A stretch of DNA of 34,454 nt from NCBI GenBank assembly GCA_027460615.1, contig JAPZAO010000205.1, positions 1 to 34,454 of the forward strand. The letters are read 5' to 3'. How positions within the stretch are numbered: the stretch's first letter is position 1; each line of letters starts with the position of its first letter. This document shows positions 6,595-15,878 of this stretch, in pieces. The DNA is from Candidatus Methanoperedens sp. (GTDB lineage: Archaea > Halobacteriota > Methanosarcinia > Methanosarcinales > Methanoperedenaceae). The notes under the pieces were generated by a model. The model did no database searches and had not been told where the DNA came from. It worked only from the letters and a program-made list of their open reading frames with translations. The translations under genes and the position numbers were made by a program.

Positions 6595-7869
6595 ATGGTA
6601 ACTGAAAATGGAATTACAGTTCTGGATATGTTTGCCGGAGCCGGAGGCTTATCTGAGGGATTTTTCAGAAATGGTTTCAATTTCATAGCACATATCGAAA
6701 AGGATACATACGCTTCAAAAACTCTGGAAACACGTGCTCTTTATCACGCGCTGAAAAATAATGATATGCTGGACATATATTATGAATATTTGAAGGGAAA
6801 TATTACCAGAGATATGCTTTTTGAAGAAACTAAGGAAATCTCAAAAAATATTTCTTCAGGAGTATTTAATGTTGAGATTTCTGAAAAGACAGAAAAATCA
6901 CTGATTAATGGAATTTGGGAAAGGATGAAAAAAGATCATGTTCAAAAAGTGGATATCATGATTGGTGGACCTCCCTGTCAGGCATATTCGATCATGGGTA
7001 GATCGAGAGACCCCAATGGAATGAAAGAAGACCCACGAAATTACCTATATCACCATTATATATCCTTTTTGAAGACATTCAAACCTGATTTTTTTATATT
7101 CGAAAATGTTCCTGGAATTCTTACTGCAAAGAAAGGGGATATATTCCATGATATGATAAGACAAATTTGCAGTATGGGATATGTGATGGAACCTGAACCA
7201 GAAATACTGGATGCATCCGATTTTTTTGTGCTTCAGAAAAGAAAACGTGTTATTTTAATGGGCTGGCATTCTGAGAATGGATTCAAATATCCAAGGTTTA
7301 CAAAAAAAGAACATAGTTTTAATATCAGTAATTTGCTTGGAGATCTGCCAGCACTGCAACCGGGTGGAGGTTGTGAGGAAGCGCAGCATTATCTAAAACA
7401 ACCCACCAGATATCTCAGAGAATCAGGAATAAGAGATAAAAGGGATGTTCTAATTCAACATAATGCCAGAAAACATAATGAAAGAGACCGGGAAATTTAT
7501 AGACGCGCAATAATAGCATGGGAGAATGGTGAAAAGAGGCTCAAGTATCCAGACTTGCCTGAACACTTAAAAACACATAAAAACCAGAAATCATTTGAGG
7601 ATAGATTTAAAGTTGTAGCTGGAGATCTCCCCTATGCTCATACGGTTGTGGCGCATATTTCGAAGGACGGTCACTATTATATTCATCCCGATATTAATCA
7701 GGCAAGATCCCTTACAGTTAGAGAAGTTGCTCGAATTCAATCCTTTCCAGACAATTACAAATTTGAAGGACCGAGAACATCCCGGTATGTCCAGATAGGA
7801 AATGCAGTACCTCCTCTTATGGCAGAGGCAATTGGCATGGAAATAAGAAAGATGTTCGAAGGGATTTAA
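6595..7869 (+). CDS. DNA (cytosine-5-)-methyltransferase
   Basis: The 424-residue protein has the C5-methyltransferase motifs in order. Motif I is VLDMFAGAGGLSEGF (10-23), binding AdoMet; motif IV is GGPPCQAYS with nucleophile Cys128; motif VI is ENV (170-172); motif VIII is QKRKR (214-218); a target-recognition region spans about 230-370; motif X is GNAVPP (402-407). An insert of roughly 60 extra residues lies between motifs I and IV. It would methylate cytosine at a specific site and mark self DNA. GGTGAT precedes the ATG, and the stop overlaps the next start as TAATG. First gene of the defence operon, A+T-richer than the purP pair before it, suggesting acquisition. The target sequence cannot be read. 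Confidence 0.95.
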   Translation: MVTENGITVLDMFAGAGGLSEGFFRNGFNFIAHIEKDTYASKTLETRALYHALKNNDMLDIYYEYLKGNITRDMLFEETKEISKNISSGVFNVEISEKTEKSLINGIWERMKKDHVQKVDIMIGGPPCQAYSIMGRSRDPNGMKEDPRNYLYHHYISFLKTFKPDFFIFENVPGILTAKKGDIFHDMIRQICSMGYVMEPEPEILDASDFFVLQKRKRVILMGWHSENGFKYPRFTKKEHSFNISNLLGDLPALQPGGGCEEAQHYLKQPTRYLRESGIRDKRDVLIQHNARKHNERDREIYRRAIIAWENGEKRLKYPDLPEHLKTHKNQKSFEDRFKVVAGDLPYAHTVVAHISKDGHYYIHPDINQARSLTVREVARIQSFPDNYKFEGPRTSRYVQIGNAVPPLMAEAIGMEIRKMFEGI

Positions 7870-8555
7870 TGAAATCTCTTTTATGTGATCTGGATGAAAA
7901 AACCTACAGAAATACTGTGGTGGAAATCAGGAATGGAATCTTGGAATGGGGTAATAAGAACCTCAGAGATTTTCCATGGAGAAATACAAATGATCCTTAT
8001 AAAATAATTATCGCTGAAATCATGCTTCATAGAACGAATGCAGACCAAGTGAAACCAGTTTATGAAAAATTCATTGAAGAGTTTCCAGATTTTTCATCAA
8101 TTGTCAGGGCTGGTTCTAAAAATATCAGGACTGAAATACAACCCCTCGGTCTTTTCTGGCGATCTGATCTTTTATATCTGCTGGCAGAAGAGGTGGTGGA
8201 AAAATATAACGGTACTCTCCCTCTTGAAAAAAAGAAACTTATGGAGTTTCCTGGTGTTGGGCATTACATAGCATCTGCAATACTTTGTTTTGGATATAAT
8301 CGGCCGGAACCTCTTCTTGATACAAATACTGTCAGGGTGATTGGCCGTATTTTTGGAATAAAAATTACCGATTCATCAAGAAGAAGTAAAAAATTTTATA
8401 CAATTATGCAGGATATTGTTGCCTGTGAGGAACCAAAGAGACTGTCATTATCTATGATTGATTTTGCGGCTCTCGTATGCACAGCTAAAGATCCAAAACA
8501 TGATTTGTGCTCGATCAATAATATTTGTTGTTTTTATAGAACAAAAGTGACTTGA
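7869..8555 (+). CDS. HhH-GPD DNA glycosylase, MIG-like T:G mismatch glycosylase
   Basis: The 228-residue protein belongs to the EndoIII/MutY superfamily: FPWRNTNDPYKIIIAEIMLHRT (35-56), helix-hairpin-helix FPGVGHYIASAIL (127-139) and catalytic Asp151 in LLDTNTVRV. At the EndoIII lyase-Lys position it has Tyr133, as in the MIG thymine-DNA glycosylase paired with a cytosine methyltransferase on a Methanothermobacter plasmid. That predicts a monofunctional glycosylase removing T from T:G mismatches made by 5-methylcytosine deamination. The C-terminal cluster motif reads C204-x6-H211-x2-C214-x5-C220, so the second Cys ligand of the usual 4Fe-4S site is His. Overlaps the methyltransferase stop by one base (TAATG). 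MutY-like A:G activity is less likely; an attack on modified phage bases cannot be excluded. Confidence 0.88.
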   Translation: MKSLLCDLDEKTYRNTVVEIRNGILEWGNKNLRDFPWRNTNDPYKIIIAEIMLHRTNADQVKPVYEKFIEEFPDFSSIVRAGSKNIRTEIQPLGLFWRSDLLYLLAEEVVEKYNGTLPLEKKKLMEFPGVGHYIASAILCFGYNRPEPLLDTNTVRVIGRIFGIKITDSSRRSKKFYTIMQDIVACEEPKRLSLSMIDFAALVCTAKDPKHDLCSINNICCFYRTKVT

Positions 8556-8564
8556 TTGATTTGT

Positions 8565-10064
8565 ATGACAAAAACAGATTCTTACGATTTTGACATCGCT
8601 GCACCAGATGCAGGAGCAATGATAGAATCACTGCGCGCTTTTGGATACGACCTACCGACCTCAATTTCCGACCTTATCGATAACAGCATATATGCGGGGG
8701 CAAAAAATGTCTGGCTGAAATTTTATTGGAATGGGGAAAATTCGACCTTCTCCCTAAAAGATGACGGCTGCGGAATGAACGAAGATGAGTTAATAAATGC
8801 CATGCGACTAGGTAGTAGGAATCCTCTTGAGGAGAGGGATCCGGAGGATCTCGGCAGATTTGGTCTTGGTCTGAAAACCGCTTCTTTTTCCCAATGCAGG
8901 AGACTTACAGTGGCTACAAAATCAGCAGGACAGAACATTGCCATACGTTGCTGGGATATAGATCAGGTTGTCAAAACGGGAGAATGGCGTCTATTGAAAA
9001 TCACCGGAAAAAATGCAGATAGTTATTTTTCAGATTTGGAAAAGATGGAAAATGGTACCGTTGTTTTGTGGGAAAATATTGATCGAATTGTCAGTGGCAC
9101 AAGAGTTGACAATGGAAAAGATCACAGGTTATTCCTCGAACGCATTGATAGTGTTAAGTATCATCTTGCGATGGTTTTCCACAGATTTCTGGAACGGGGC
9201 AGACTCAAAATATGGATTAATGAAAGGACGTTAGAGCCATGGGATCCTTTTCTAAAGAATAAAAAGGCAACTCAGTTACTCAATGAGGAAAGCCTTGATA
9301 TTACCAAGAAGATCGTTGTGAATCCATATGTCCTTCCACATCATTCAAAAATAGATGATGAAACTCATAACTATGCTGCTGGGCCGAAAGGCTGGAATGC
9401 TCAGCAGGGTTTCTATGTCTACAGGAAAGAAAGATTAATAGTTGCAGGAAGCTGGCTTGGACTGGGGTTTAAAAAAGAGGAGCACTACAAACTTGCGCGT
9501 ATTCAAATAGACATACCCAATTCGATGGATATTCAATGGGAAATCGATGTGAGGAAATCAATTGCTCGTCCACCAGCGTTTCTTCGGGATGATTTAAAGC
9601 GTATTGCAAGATTAACAAGGGAAAAGGCGGCAGAGATATACCGCCACAGAGGAAAAATAATAGCCAGAGCCAGTGCTTCAAATTTTGTTTTCGTGTGGGA
9701 AAAAAAAGTCAGGCATGGGAAGATATTCTACTCACTAAACAGGCAGCATCCATTGATCAAAGAAGTACTGGATAATCCTGATGAATATAATCCAACAATA
9801 CGAGCACTGATACGACTGATTGAAGAAACCGTTCCAAGTCCCATGATTGCAATGGATAATTCAGAAAATCCAGACAAACAGATCAAACCTTTTGAGAAAC
9901 TGCCATCGAATGAACTTGTCGATGTCATGACAGAAGTTTATAAGTCACTTCTGGCTTCAGGTTTGACTGTCCAAGATGCCCAGAACAGACTTGCTGTGAT
10001 GGAGCCGTTTTATCATTATCCAGAGCTTGTTGTAAGTTTTTTTGAATCAAAACAGGAGATCTAA
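8565..10064 (+). CDS. MORC-like GHKL ATPase of a restriction-modification operon
   Basis: The 499-residue protein starts with a Bergerat-fold ATPase: N-box SDLIDNSIYAGAKNV (35-49), DDGCGM (66-71) and LGRFGLGLKTASF (96-108). A transducer-like middle follows (ENGTVVLWENIDRI, then IQIDIPNSMDIQWEIDVRKS). Prokaryotic MORC/MutL-like ATPases of this type are known next to Z1, PD-(D/E)XK and AIPR genes and are thought to clamp or load onto DNA when bound to ATP. Two deviations: Asp36 where MutL has the catalytic Glu, and Tyr43 where many members have Asp (SIDA). I choose ATG 8565 rather than the TTG at 8556. The start is 9 nt after the glycosylase stop without a strong ribosome site, implying coupling. 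Confidence 0.9.
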   Translation: MTKTDSYDFDIAAPDAGAMIESLRAFGYDLPTSISDLIDNSIYAGAKNVWLKFYWNGENSTFSLKDDGCGMNEDELINAMRLGSRNPLEERDPEDLGRFGLGLKTASFSQCRRLTVATKSAGQNIAIRCWDIDQVVKTGEWRLLKITGKNADSYFSDLEKMENGTVVLWENIDRIVSGTRVDNGKDHRLFLERIDSVKYHLAMVFHRFLERGRLKIWINERTLEPWDPFLKNKKATQLLNEESLDITKKIVVNPYVLPHHSKIDDETHNYAAGPKGWNAQQGFYVYRKERLIVAGSWLGLGFKKEEHYKLARIQIDIPNSMDIQWEIDVRKSIARPPAFLRDDLKRIARLTREKAAEIYRHRGKIIARASASNFVFVWEKKVRHGKIFYSLNRQHPLIKEVLDNPDEYNPTIRALIRLIEETVPSPMIAMDNSENPDKQIKPFEKLPSNELVDVMTEVYKSLLASGLTVQDAQNRLAVMEPFYHYPELVVSFFESKQEI

Positions 10065-10065
10065 T

Positions 10066-12804
10066 ATGATAGATTATGATAAAGCAAGACAGCTTGTAAT
10101 GGTCATGCTGAAAGGTGAACAAAAAATTAACAGTGAAATAATTCATGAAAAAATTAATAAAATTCGTGATATGGTATCTGGAGAAAATCAACATAGTATA
10201 GATTGGGAAACCCTTGTCAGAGATATAGAAAGCAGGTGTAATGTCTGGATTGGAAAGGGCACCTTTTTGGAATATCAGGTGGATCATAAACCATGGCTTC
10301 CAGATCGCAGGAGTCAGATACAGTGGAAGTTCTGGAAACGTTACGAGCGATATCTTGAAGAGGAAAAAGGATGGAGTGATAAAACCGTCACAAAGCTTGG
10401 AGAATTCACCGATCAGATTCTTGAAAGATTGGAAGATCCCCAAAGAGTGGGAAAATGGGATCGAAAAGGTATGGTGGTTGGACAAGTTCAATCCGGAAAG
10501 ACAGCAAATTATACCGGTCTTATATGCAAAGCTGTTGATGCCGGTTATAAACTCATAATTGTTCTGGCTGGACAGCACAAAAGTTTGAGGAGTCAAACCC
10601 AACTAAGGCTTGATGAAGAATTTCTGGGTTTTGATACACAATTGAACAGGGCGTTCAATCAGGAGAACCTTCGTATGGGAGTTGGACGCCTCACAGGAGA
10701 AGAGTTTCTCACAGTTCACTCGCTGACCAGTAATGCTGATAACGGTGATTTCAATAAAAAAGTTGCAATTCAGGTTGGCGTGGTTCCGGGAGGTGGAGAT
10801 CCTGTCCTTCTTGTTGTCAAGAAGAACAAATCGGTTCTATCAAACCTTCTGAACTGGGCAGTAAGTGTGCGAGGAGAGAAGGACACCGACACTGGAAAGA
10901 AAATTGTGAGGCGCTTGCCTTTTCTGGTTATTGATGATGAAGCAGATAACGCCTCTATCAATACAAATCCAATCCCATTGGATGAAACTGGAAAAATACT
11001 GGAAGATTATGATGTTACAGCCATCAATGGAATGATCAGACAACTGCTGGATAGTTTTGAAAAAACTGCTTATGTCGGTTATACCGCAACTCCTTTTGCC
11101 AATATTTTTATTTTTCCTCAGGGAGAAACAGACCGATATGGAAAGGATCTGTTTCCGGAGAGTTTTATTATCAATCTCCCTGCTCCATCGAACTATATAG
11201 GGCCCGCAAAGGTATTTGGTATTGATAGGGACGAAGACGCCGGAATCGAATCTGAAGAAGGGTTGCCGATCATAAGAATTGTGGATGACTTTGAAACATT
11301 CATCCCGAATAATCACAAAAAAGAACACATTCCTACAGGAGTTCCTGATTCACTTAAAAAAGCCATGAGATCTTTTATTATATCATGCGCAGCCCGAATG
11401 GCGAGAGGATATGATAAAAACCACAATTCCATGCTTGTGCATGTTACAAGATTTACTGATGTACAGAAAAAAGTGGCGGAGCTTGTCAATGATGAACTTA
11501 CTTTCCTCAAACGACGACTTGAATATGGAGATGGAAATTCATCGGAACCATTGCTGGCTGAACTTGAATCTTTATGGCGAGAGGATTATTTTGAAACAAC
11601 TCGAAAACTAAAAGAACGAATTCAAGATCCTATGATGAAAGACATTGACTGGAATGAAGTGAAACAGAATCTATACAGAGCAGCAGACAAGATTCAACTG
11701 AAGATTATAAATGGAACAGCAAAAGATATTCTGGATTACAGGGATCACACAAATGGATTAAACGTAATCGTTATTGGTGGAGATAAGTTATCACGGGGAT
11801 TGACTCTGGAAGGACTGACAGTAAGCTATTATTTGAGAGCTTCCCGCATGTACGATACCCTCATGCAAATGGGACGTTGGTTCGGTTATCGTCCGGGTTA
11901 CATTGACCTTTGCCGATTGTATACATCGGAAGAACTTGTAACATGGTACAGATATATTACTCTGGCCAGTGAAGAGCTAAGAAATGATTTTGATGATATG
12001 GCTGCGCTGAATTGTACGCCAAAGGATTACGGGCTTAGAGTGCGAACGCATCCTGAAGGACTTATTATTACAGCTGTAAATAAAATGAGAACAGGCACAG
12101 AAATGGAACTGTCTTATGCAGGAACAATCGCAGAAACTGTAATATTTCATAAGGACAATAAAATAAATAATTTAAACTTAAATGTATTTGATACATTTAT
12201 CCGTGAAAGAGGTCCTTACGAGATAAAAAATGGGAATTTTATTTGGAAAGAAGTATCAGCTCAGACTATTACACAATTACTACATGAGGTCATAATTCAC
12301 CCTGAATCGCGAAAGGCAAATCCGGAGATACTCAGACAGTATATTGAAGCTCAGTTGGAAAATAATGAATTAAAGCGGTGGACGGTTGCTCTTATCTCAA
12401 CACAAAAAGGGGCACGTTGGCCATTTCGCGCCGATCTTGAGGTGGGACTTCCTCAACGTGCTGATGCAAGTGCGATGAGTGATAAATATTCGATGGCAAA
12501 GTCTCGCCTAATAGATCCTGAAGATGAGTATATTGATTTAAGCGACGACGAATTAGAGACGGCAAAACAGATGGCAGGGGACACCTATAAACGTGGACGT
12601 CTTGGAGGGAAGTATATCAGAAACTCAAGACCCCCTGATAGGGGACTTCTCCTTATTTATCCATTGGATCCAAAACCTGCCGGTGTCGATAAACCAGTGA
12701 TGGGGTTAGCCTTTAGTTTTCCAGGGAGTTACACTGCAAAGAAGATAAAATATAAAGTAAACAATATCTACTGGAAACAGGAGTTTGGCAATGACGATTC
12801 TTGA
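10066..12804 (+). CDS. Z1-domain ATPase (helicase-like)
   Basis: The 912-residue protein is a clear Z1-family member. About 130 N-terminal residues precede Walker A GQVQSGKTANY (139-149). Then come Walker B LVIDDEADNAS (DDEAD at 290-294), GYTATPFAN (338-346), GGDKLSRGLTLEGL (from about 571) and MQMGRWFGYR (around 599), equivalent to SF2 motifs III, V and VI. Z1 proteins are superfamily-2-like ATPases found with MORC ATPases in restriction-modification operons; DNA translocation or remodelling is inferred. The start is ATG 10066 with AGGAG 8 nt upstream; an earlier in-frame codon at 10042 lies inside the preceding gene. Its 3' end overlaps the nuclease gene by 14 nt. Confidence 0.95.
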   Translation: MIDYDKARQLVMVMLKGEQKINSEIIHEKINKIRDMVSGENQHSIDWETLVRDIESRCNVWIGKGTFLEYQVDHKPWLPDRRSQIQWKFWKRYERYLEEEKGWSDKTVTKLGEFTDQILERLEDPQRVGKWDRKGMVVGQVQSGKTANYTGLICKAVDAGYKLIIVLAGQHKSLRSQTQLRLDEEFLGFDTQLNRAFNQENLRMGVGRLTGEEFLTVHSLTSNADNGDFNKKVAIQVGVVPGGGDPVLLVVKKNKSVLSNLLNWAVSVRGEKDTDTGKKIVRRLPFLVIDDEADNASINTNPIPLDETGKILEDYDVTAINGMIRQLLDSFEKTAYVGYTATPFANIFIFPQGETDRYGKDLFPESFIINLPAPSNYIGPAKVFGIDRDEDAGIESEEGLPIIRIVDDFETFIPNNHKKEHIPTGVPDSLKKAMRSFIISCAARMARGYDKNHNSMLVHVTRFTDVQKKVAELVNDELTFLKRRLEYGDGNSSEPLLAELESLWREDYFETTRKLKERIQDPMMKDIDWNEVKQNLYRAADKIQLKIINGTAKDILDYRDHTNGLNVIVIGGDKLSRGLTLEGLTVSYYLRASRMYDTLMQMGRWFGYRPGYIDLCRLYTSEELVTWYRYITLASEELRNDFDDMAALNCTPKDYGLRVRTHPEGLIITAVNKMRTGTEMELSYAGTIAETVIFHKDNKINNLNLNVFDTFIRERGPYEIKNGNFIWKEVSAQTITQLLHEVIIHPESRKANPEILRQYIEAQLENNELKRWTVALISTQKGARWPFRADLEVGLPQRADASAMSDKYSMAKSRLIDPEDEYIDLSDDELETAKQMAGDTYKRGRLGGKYIRNSRPPDRGLLLIYPLDPKPAGVDKPVMGLAFSFPGSYTAKKIKYKVNNIYWKQEFGNDDS

Positions 12805-13813
12805 AGATGTATGGAAGTCACTGGAGGATGATTCTAAATATGAAACAGGAATCTGCATCTTAAAACGCAGGTTAGAACCTTCATCTTCATGTGATGTTTT
12901 TCTCGGTTATGAGAAACCAGTAAATAGACGTATGCTGCTACTCAGGATCTCGTGTTCAAACACTCCTGAAACTGAAGCTCTACCACGTTCGAAAGGTTTT
13001 GAGGTCATGGCTGTTTCGCTGCCTGAAGACGATGAAGATCATGCTACTCTGGAATTGATATTGACCGATTCCAGATTTACTGATATTTTTACTAATCTTG
13101 TACAGGATGTAGTAGATAATATTACTGCACAGAAAAATGAAATGTTAATGATAAAGGCTTTCATCGAAAGATTGGTAAAATGGCAGCAATTTCTTGATCG
13201 ATATAGTCATGAGGGTCTCGGTGATGAAGCTCAAAGAGGACTGTATGGAGAACTCTGGTTTCTGCGAAAATATTTGATACCAATCCTTAGAATAAATAAA
13301 GCCCTTGATGCCTGGAAAGGGCCAGCCAGAAAAGCACAGGATTTCCAGTTCTCAGATTGTGCAGTGGAGGTTAAAACAACCATCAGCAAACAGCACCAGA
13401 AAATGTATATAGCAAATGAACAGCAGCTTGATGATACAGGTCTTGCATCCCTCTTTCTTCAACATATATCACTCATGGAAAGCAGTGGTGGCGGTGAAAC
13501 ACTGGTTGATATAGTGGAAGATATCAGAAAAACTATTGCCGACGAACCAGCAGCCAGCCAGAAAATGGAAGATTCTCTGTTTGAGGCAGGTTATCTGAAT
13601 GCTCAGGCACATCGTTACAATAAGACAGGCTATAATGTAAGATCTTCCAATATTTTCAGAATAAGTGAAGGATTTCCCAGAATCACTGAAGGTGATCTAT
13701 TAAATGGCGTTGGTGATGTGCATTATTCAGTAAATGTATCTGAATGCATGCATTATGTTATAAACGAATGTGATTTTGAATCTTTTTTAGTGGAGACAAT
13801 GAATGGATATTGA
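12791..13813 (+). CDS. PD-(D/E)XK motif nuclease (DUF4420-like)
   Basis: The 340-residue protein has the PD-(D/E)XK motif-protein signature. Glu154 lies in RGLYGELWFL, followed by Asp184 in KAQDFQF and Glu193-Val-Lys195 in AVEVKTT, matching the E...D...ExK layout of restriction-endonuclease-like folds. It is the probable DNA-cleaving subunit, cutting unmethylated invading DNA with help from the MORC and Z1 ATPases; this is inferred from family and context. The start is ATG 12791 (a TTG at 12785 is in frame). The gene overlaps Z1 by 14 nt upstream and AIPR by 11 nt downstream, so stoichiometry is likely set by coupling. All expected catalytic residues are present. Confidence 0.9.
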   Translation: MTILEDVWKSLEDDSKYETGICILKRRLEPSSSCDVFLGYEKPVNRRMLLLRISCSNTPETEALPRSKGFEVMAVSLPEDDEDHATLELILTDSRFTDIFTNLVQDVVDNITAQKNEMLMIKAFIERLVKWQQFLDRYSHEGLGDEAQRGLYGELWFLRKYLIPILRINKALDAWKGPARKAQDFQFSDCAVEVKTTISKQHQKMYIANEQQLDDTGLASLFLQHISLMESSGGGETLVDIVEDIRKTIADEPAASQKMEDSLFEAGYLNAQAHRYNKTGYNVRSSNIFRISEGFPRITEGDLLNGVGDVHYSVNVSECMHYVINECDFESFLVETMNGY

Positions 13814-15845
13814 TACTGAATTTGATGAGTTTGCAAAAAAATTTCAGCAGGATGTTATCAGCCAATGTCAGGTAGAAGATGATGAATCTTTCAAGGAAGA
13901 CCAGTTTACAGAAATTATGATGGAATACCTGAAAGACGCAGATGAGATTGACACTAAATTTGTTTGCTATCACAATGCGCGCGGCATAAAAGTAAATGGT
14001 TACAATGTGAGTGGGAATAAAGAGTGTTTGGATCTTTTTGTTTCCATTTATTATGGAGAAGTTCCTCCGCCAAGAGTTGCCAAAAGTGATGTAGATACTG
14101 CATTCAAAAGAGTATACAATTTCCTTATGAAAGCTTTTGGAGATTATCATCTTTATCTAGAAGAGGCGTCACCTGTTTTTGATCTTGCAGACACAATTCA
14201 TGAACTGAAGGATACTCTCATAAATATCAGATTATTTCTTCTGACAGATGGAATTGTAAAAGTAGAATCCATAGATGATATAAAGGAGAACAATTTAAGC
14301 ATATCCCATCACGTATGGGATATTCAGAGACTTTTCAGATTATGCAGTTCAGGCAAAAAAAGAGAAGCGATAGAAGTTGATTTTGAAAATGAATTTGGAG
14401 GCAGCATACCCTGTTTGTCCCTGACTGAACCGAATCCTGATTATGTAACATACCTTGCCATCATTCCAGGAAAAACGCTTGTTAAATTGTATGGAGATTA
14501 CGGCCCTAGATTGCTGGAAAGAAATGTCAGATCTTTTTTGCAGGTCAGAGGAAATGTTAATAAGGGAATCAGAAATACCATAATTCAAGAACCTCATATG
14601 TTTCTTGCCTACAATAATGGACTTTCAGCAACAGCGGAAAAAGTTGAAATTATTCCATCAAATGGAGGATACGGAATAAAATGGGCGAAAGACTTTCAGA
14701 TTGTCAATGGAGGTCAGACTACTGCATCAATTTATCATGCCTACAGAAAGGATAAAGCGGATGTCTCGAATATATATGTTCAGGTTAAATTGACCGTTCT
14801 GAAAGATGCGAGCAGGATAGATAGCTTTGTTCCGAAAATATCTCTGTATGCCAACAGCCAGAATAAGGTAAGTGTAGCTGATTTTTCAGCAAACAATCCG
14901 TTTCATATCAAGTTAGAAGAGTTATCAAGAACAGTATGGGCACCTGCGCCGCCGGGTATACAGCTTCAGACCCGATGGTACTATGAACGTGCAAGGGGAC
15001 AGTATCTTGATGAAAAAGGGGGAGAGAGAACGATTGCACGCAAAAATGCCTTCGAAATCTCAAATCCGAAAATACAGAAATTTACAAAAACTGATCTGGC
15101 GAAGTTTGAAAACACCTGGAATCAGCTTCCATATATAGTAAGCAGAGGAGCAGAGAAAAACTTTATGGAATTTATGGTTATCCTTAAGGAAAGAGGAGAG
15201 TTTCAGCCTGACAGAACATATTATGAGCATCTAATCGCAAAAGCTATACTTTTCAGACATGCAGAAAAACTTGTTCAAAAACAACAATACGGTGGTTATC
15301 GAGCCAATATTGTTACTTATACTCTTGCTCTGATTTCCCATAAAACAGCACAGCGAATTGACCTTGACAGAATATGGAAAGAACAGTCTATCTCCCCTAT
15401 TCTTATGGACACTATCATCAGTGTATCTGAAGTGGTTCACAGGCATATTGCAAATCCTCCCGGTGGCAGAAACATAACAGAATGGTGTAAAAAGGAGCAA
15501 TGCTGGGAAGATCTCCTTTCGCTTGATATAAAAATGCCCGATGAACTGGAAAATGAACTCATTGGGACAGATGGAAGAGAAAGAGCCGGAGTTGACAAGG
15601 GAATAGACAGTCCTGACAGTGAGGATCATGAGAAAATACTGGAGGTCATGAAGGTGCAAGTAGAGACATGGTTTAAAATTGCCCACTGGGCAAAGGAAAC
15701 AGGAAATCTCAAACCATGGCAGAGAAGCCTCTCTTTTTCAATGGGAAATCTGGCAAAAAGAGGAAGAGAACCAAGCAGAAAGCAGGCCGCTCAGGCACTT
15801 ATAATACTGGAGGATGCCCGCCGCCTGGGCTTTGAAATCCACTAA
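13803..15845 (+). CDS. AIPR (abortive infection phage resistance) family protein
   Basis: The 680-residue protein carries the AIPR core: MFLAYNNGLSATAEKVEI (around 264-281) and FQIVNGGQTTASIYHAY (around 297-313). A C-terminal region with GGYRANIVTYTLALISH follows. AIPR proteins are found in abortive-infection and restriction loci; their biochemical action is not settled, though a nuclease role has been suggested for the family. Near the N-terminus NKECLDLFVSIYYGE might be a nuclease-like strand, but I cannot confirm a full active site. It is the last gene of the defence operon and overlaps the PD-(D/E)XK gene by 11 nt. After its stop comes a short A+T-rich gap with no clear terminator. Confidence 0.92.
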   Translation: MDIDTEFDEFAKKFQQDVISQCQVEDDESFKEDQFTEIMMEYLKDADEIDTKFVCYHNARGIKVNGYNVSGNKECLDLFVSIYYGEVPPPRVAKSDVDTAFKRVYNFLMKAFGDYHLYLEEASPVFDLADTIHELKDTLINIRLFLLTDGIVKVESIDDIKENNLSISHHVWDIQRLFRLCSSGKKREAIEVDFENEFGGSIPCLSLTEPNPDYVTYLAIIPGKTLVKLYGDYGPRLLERNVRSFLQVRGNVNKGIRNTIIQEPHMFLAYNNGLSATAEKVEIIPSNGGYGIKWAKDFQIVNGGQTTASIYHAYRKDKADVSNIYVQVKLTVLKDASRIDSFVPKISLYANSQNKVSVADFSANNPFHIKLEELSRTVWAPAPPGIQLQTRWYYERARGQYLDEKGGERTIARKNAFEISNPKIQKFTKTDLAKFENTWNQLPYIVSRGAEKNFMEFMVILKERGEFQPDRTYYEHLIAKAILFRHAEKLVQKQQYGGYRANIVTYTLALISHKTAQRIDLDRIWKEQSISPILMDTIISVSEVVHRHIANPPGGRNITEWCKKEQCWEDLLSLDIKMPDELENELIGTDGRERAGVDKGIDSPDSEDHEKILEVMKVQVETWFKIAHWAKETGNLKPWQRSLSFSMGNLAKRGREPSRKQAAQALIILEDARRLGFEIH

Positions 15846-15878
15846 TAAAATATATAATAAATTCTAAGAGTTGATTAA

